A DNA stretch of 64,000 nt from Microbacterium psychrotolerans (GTDB lineage Bacteria > Actinomycetota > Actinomycetes > Actinomycetales > Microbacteriaceae), in NCBI RefSeq assembly GCF_031085295.1, contig NZ_JAVFWO010000003.1, positions 310,001 to 374,000 on the forward strand, written 5' to 3'. Below the pieces are notes generated by a model, which was not told where the DNA came from, made no database searches, and saw nothing but the letters and a program-made list of their open reading frames with translations. The position numbers and the translations under genes were made by a program. Below are positions 62,198 through 64,000 of the stretch, in pieces; the stretch's first letter is position 1, and the number at the start of each line of letters is the position of its first letter.

Positions 62198-63234
62198 GGT
62201 CCTTCCTGTCGGGGGGAGGTCTGCTCAGCGATCTCGACGTGGATCTTGGGTCCCGCGCCGGCGTGCTCCGGCCGGGTGCCGGCGAGGATCGCGGCGAGGT
62301 CCTCGAGCTCGACGGTCGCGGCGACGAGCGGCCGAGGATCTACGGACCCGTCGCCGTAGGCGGCGATCGTCGGGTCCAGACCCGCCGAGGCGCCGAGGAT
62401 GCCGACGGCGGTGACGTCGCCGAGTGCGAGCATGCGCGTGTCGATCAGGCTGGGGCTGCCGGCGAGCCCGACGTGGACGATGCGCCGGCCCGGTTCGACG
62501 AGCTCGAGGGCGCGGGCGGGCAGGTGCGGGGCGTTGGAGGAGTCGATCACCGCATGCCAGGCGAGCTCGGGCAGCTCCGACTCGGTCCAGACGCCGTCGA
62601 ACCCGAACGTCCTCGCGAACTCCAGGGAGCGGCCGGTGCGGCCCAGCAGATGGACCTCCGCTCCGGCCGCGCGGGCGAACAGGGCGCAGAGCAGCCCGAT
62701 CGTCCCCGGGCCGAGGATGAGCACCCGGTCGCCGGCGCGCAGATTCGCGGCATCCACCGACCGCCAGGCATTGCCGCCGGGCTCGACCATCGCACCGGCG
62801 ACGTCGTCGACGGTGTCGGGGAGCGCGTGCAGAGCCCATGCGGGGATGGCGACCTGTTCCGCGAGGGCGCCCGGGCGGCCGTTGCGGACTCCGAGCTCGT
62901 CACGGAAGGCGCACACGTGGTGGAAGCCTGCGCGGCAGCGCTCGCAGCGCTGACAGCCGAGCATCGTGTCGCCGGTGACGCGCCGGCCGATCCACGCGGG
63001 ATCAACGCCGCTGCCGACCCCCGACACCGTGCCCATCCACTCGTGACCGATCCGCATCGGATACGCGGCGTGGCTCTCGTGGAGGTACTGCATCTCACCG
63101 GTGTAGAACTCGACGTCCGTCCCGCAGACGCCTGCGCGCGCCACGTCGACGACGACCTCGCCGGCGGCAGCCGACGGCGGCTCGACATCCTGCACCCCGG
63201 CCTGGCCGGGGCCGGTGATCACGAACGCCTTCAT
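62194..63234 (-). CDS. Zinc-dependent alcohol/polyol dehydrogenase
   Basis: 346 residues. Catalytic zinc ligands Cys37 (GVCGTD) and His64-Glu65 (GHEW), and structural zinc cysteines 94, 97, 100 and 108 (CQRCERCRAG then HHVC) are present. The nucleotide site is LILGPGTIGLLCALFARAAGA. Sorbitol-, threonine- and galactitol-type dehydrogenases share this pattern; the substrate is not readable. It follows the SMP-30 gene by 28 bases. Confidence 0.93.
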   Translation of the reverse strand: MKAFVITGPGQAGVQDVEPPSAAAGEVVVDVARAGVCGTDVEFYTGEMQYLHESHAAYPMRIGHEWMGTVSGVGSGVDPAWIGRRVTGDTMLGCQRCERCRAGFHHVCAFRDELGVRNGRPGALAEQVAIPAWALHALPDTVDDVAGAMVEPGGNAWRSVDAANLRAGDRVLILGPGTIGLLCALFARAAGAEVHLLGRTGRSLEFARTFGFDGVWTESELPELAWHAVIDSSNAPHLPARALELVEPGRRIVHVGLAGSPSLIDTRMLALGDVTAVGILGASAGLDPTIAAYGDGSVDPRPLVAATVELEDLAAILAGTRPEHAGAGPKIHVEIAEQTSPRQEGP

Positions 63235-63262
63235 CGGGGTGCGAGGACCTTGCGGGCGAGTC

Positions 63263-64000
63263 TCACGGGTTCTCCTTCGGCTTTGCGGGGATGCCTCGCC
63301 ACAGTGGGACGGGCAGCCCCGGGACGGCGGGCCGCGCGCTGAACAGCTTCCCCGAGAGGGGAGCGGCGGCGAGCTGGTCCTCGGTCAGATCCTGCGTCGC
63401 GGTCGTGATGATGAGGGTGTCCAGCTCCGCGCCGGCGAAGGCGACGCTGGAGACGTTCGGGGCAGGCACGCGGAGGGTCTGCTCGAGATCTCCGGCGGGC
63501 GTGTACCGGCGGACTTCGCCGCGACCCCACATCGCGATCCAGAGGTAGCCGGCTGCGTCGCTGCACATGCCGTCGGGGTAGCCCTCGTCGAAGGCGATGT
63601 GCGCGCGGCGATCGCCTGTGGCGCCCGTCGCCGCGTCGTACGACCGTGCGTAGACCACGCGCCGCACCGTGTCGACGGAGTACATGATCGATCCGTCCGG
63701 GCTCCACGCGAGGCCGTTCGAGAGGGTGAGGTCGTCGTCGATGGTCGTGAGCGTGCCGTCGTCGTCGAGGCGGGTCAGCACCTCGTGCTCGGAGTCGTCG
63801 TCCAGGCTCAGCGTGCCGATGAGGAAGCGCCCGGCGGGGTCGGGTTTGCCGTCGTTCGTCCGCCGCGGTCGTCCGGTGGGGATGACGCGCGCCAGTTCGC
63901 GCGTCGATCCGGACGTCGGGTGCAGGGTCAGAGTGTGCGAGCCGGCGACGATCCAGGACCCGTCCTCGGCGACCGCGACCGCGCCGACCGTGCCGGGGAA
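63263..64000 (-). CDS. SMP-30 / gluconolactonase / LRE family protein (partial, N-terminus outside window)
   Basis: 245 codons are visible; the frame stays open to the right edge, so the gene starts outside. RTNDGKPDPAGRFLIGTLSLDD contains the Asn and Asp of the SMP-30 metal site, LSNGLAWSPDGSIMYSVDT the second Asn-Asp pair, and EGYPDGMCSDAAGYLWIAMWG the PDG element. These beta-propellers hydrolyse sugar lactones. With the two dehydrogenases it outlines oxidation of a sugar to its lactone and then the acid. The internal GTG at 63781 is not the start. Confidence 0.92.
   Translation of the reverse strand, partial: FPGTVGAVAVAEDGSWIVAGSHTLTLHPTSGSTRELARVIPTGRPRRTNDGKPDPAGRFLIGTLSLDDDSEHEVLTRLDDDGTLTTIDDDLTLSNGLAWSPDGSIMYSVDTVRRVVYARSYDAATGATGDRRAHIAFDEGYPDGMCSDAAGYLWIAMWGRGEVRRYTPAGDLEQTLRVPAPNVSSVAFAGAELDTLIITTATQDLTEDQLAAAPLSGKLFSARPAVPGLPVPLWRGIPAKPKENP

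Noticed and set aside
63263..63781. Treating the SMP-30 gene as complete from the GTG at 63781
   Set aside because: The frame stays open to 64000 and the upstream codons contain the conserved RTNDGKPDPAGRF segment, so the true start is outside the window.

Overview
This 64 kb window comes from a high-GC actinobacterium, most likely a Microbacterium or close relative in the Microbacteriaceae. The evidence is strong GC bias at third codon positions, CIRCE-controlled groES, the actinobacterial groES / guaB / guaB3 / guaA gene order, and many genes with a TANNNT -10 box exactly six bases before the start codon (leaderless mRNAs). I see no rRNA, tRNA, CRISPR array, prophage or insertion sequence. 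The GGATGCC/GGCATCC word is strikingly abundant.

Layout. 1-4900: the end of an IniB-like / LuxR-ATPase / membrane Hsp70 locus. 4900-5510: stress promoter region and groES. 5635-9690: rarD and the copper operon copZ-copA-csoR. 9923-15421: branched-chain amino-acid transporter (livK facing livHMGF). 15710-18570: guaB, then a DUF559 nuclease gene bracketed by structured TCGCAG repeats. 18635-23237: a flavin amine oxidase, a TMEM175-type channel, an MFS exporter with its divergent TetR regulator, and a DUF2277 protein. 23332-29490: an ABC-F ATPase and the guaB3-SURF1-DUF3817-guaA run. 29553-40238: glycosyltransferase, a two-gene ClpP operon whose second subunit lacks the catalytic serine, a stand-alone LigD-type polymerase domain, a secreted S8 protease, a Bax-inhibitor membrane protein and a GDPD. 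40355-46806: an ABC exporter pair, a divergent SRPBCC/ArsR pair, an alpha/beta hydrolase, and a reductase / Old Yellow Enzyme / MarR operon. 46958-49318: a GH65 phosphorylase. 49356-59432: a tightly coupled four-gene cluster of large unknown proteins whose first member carries a DUF6603-like region. 59585-64000: a quinone reductase, an IclR regulator and a convergent SMP-30 / zinc dehydrogenase / SDR sugar-oxidation operon cut by the window end.

Best candidates for undescribed biology are (i) the 10 kb DUF6603-type cluster, (ii) the DUF559 nuclease gene flanked by three copies of a four-box palindromic repeat, (iii) the active/inactive ClpP pair and (iv) the LuxR-Hsp70-IniB locus. Function assignments rest on reading motifs by eye; no database search was run.
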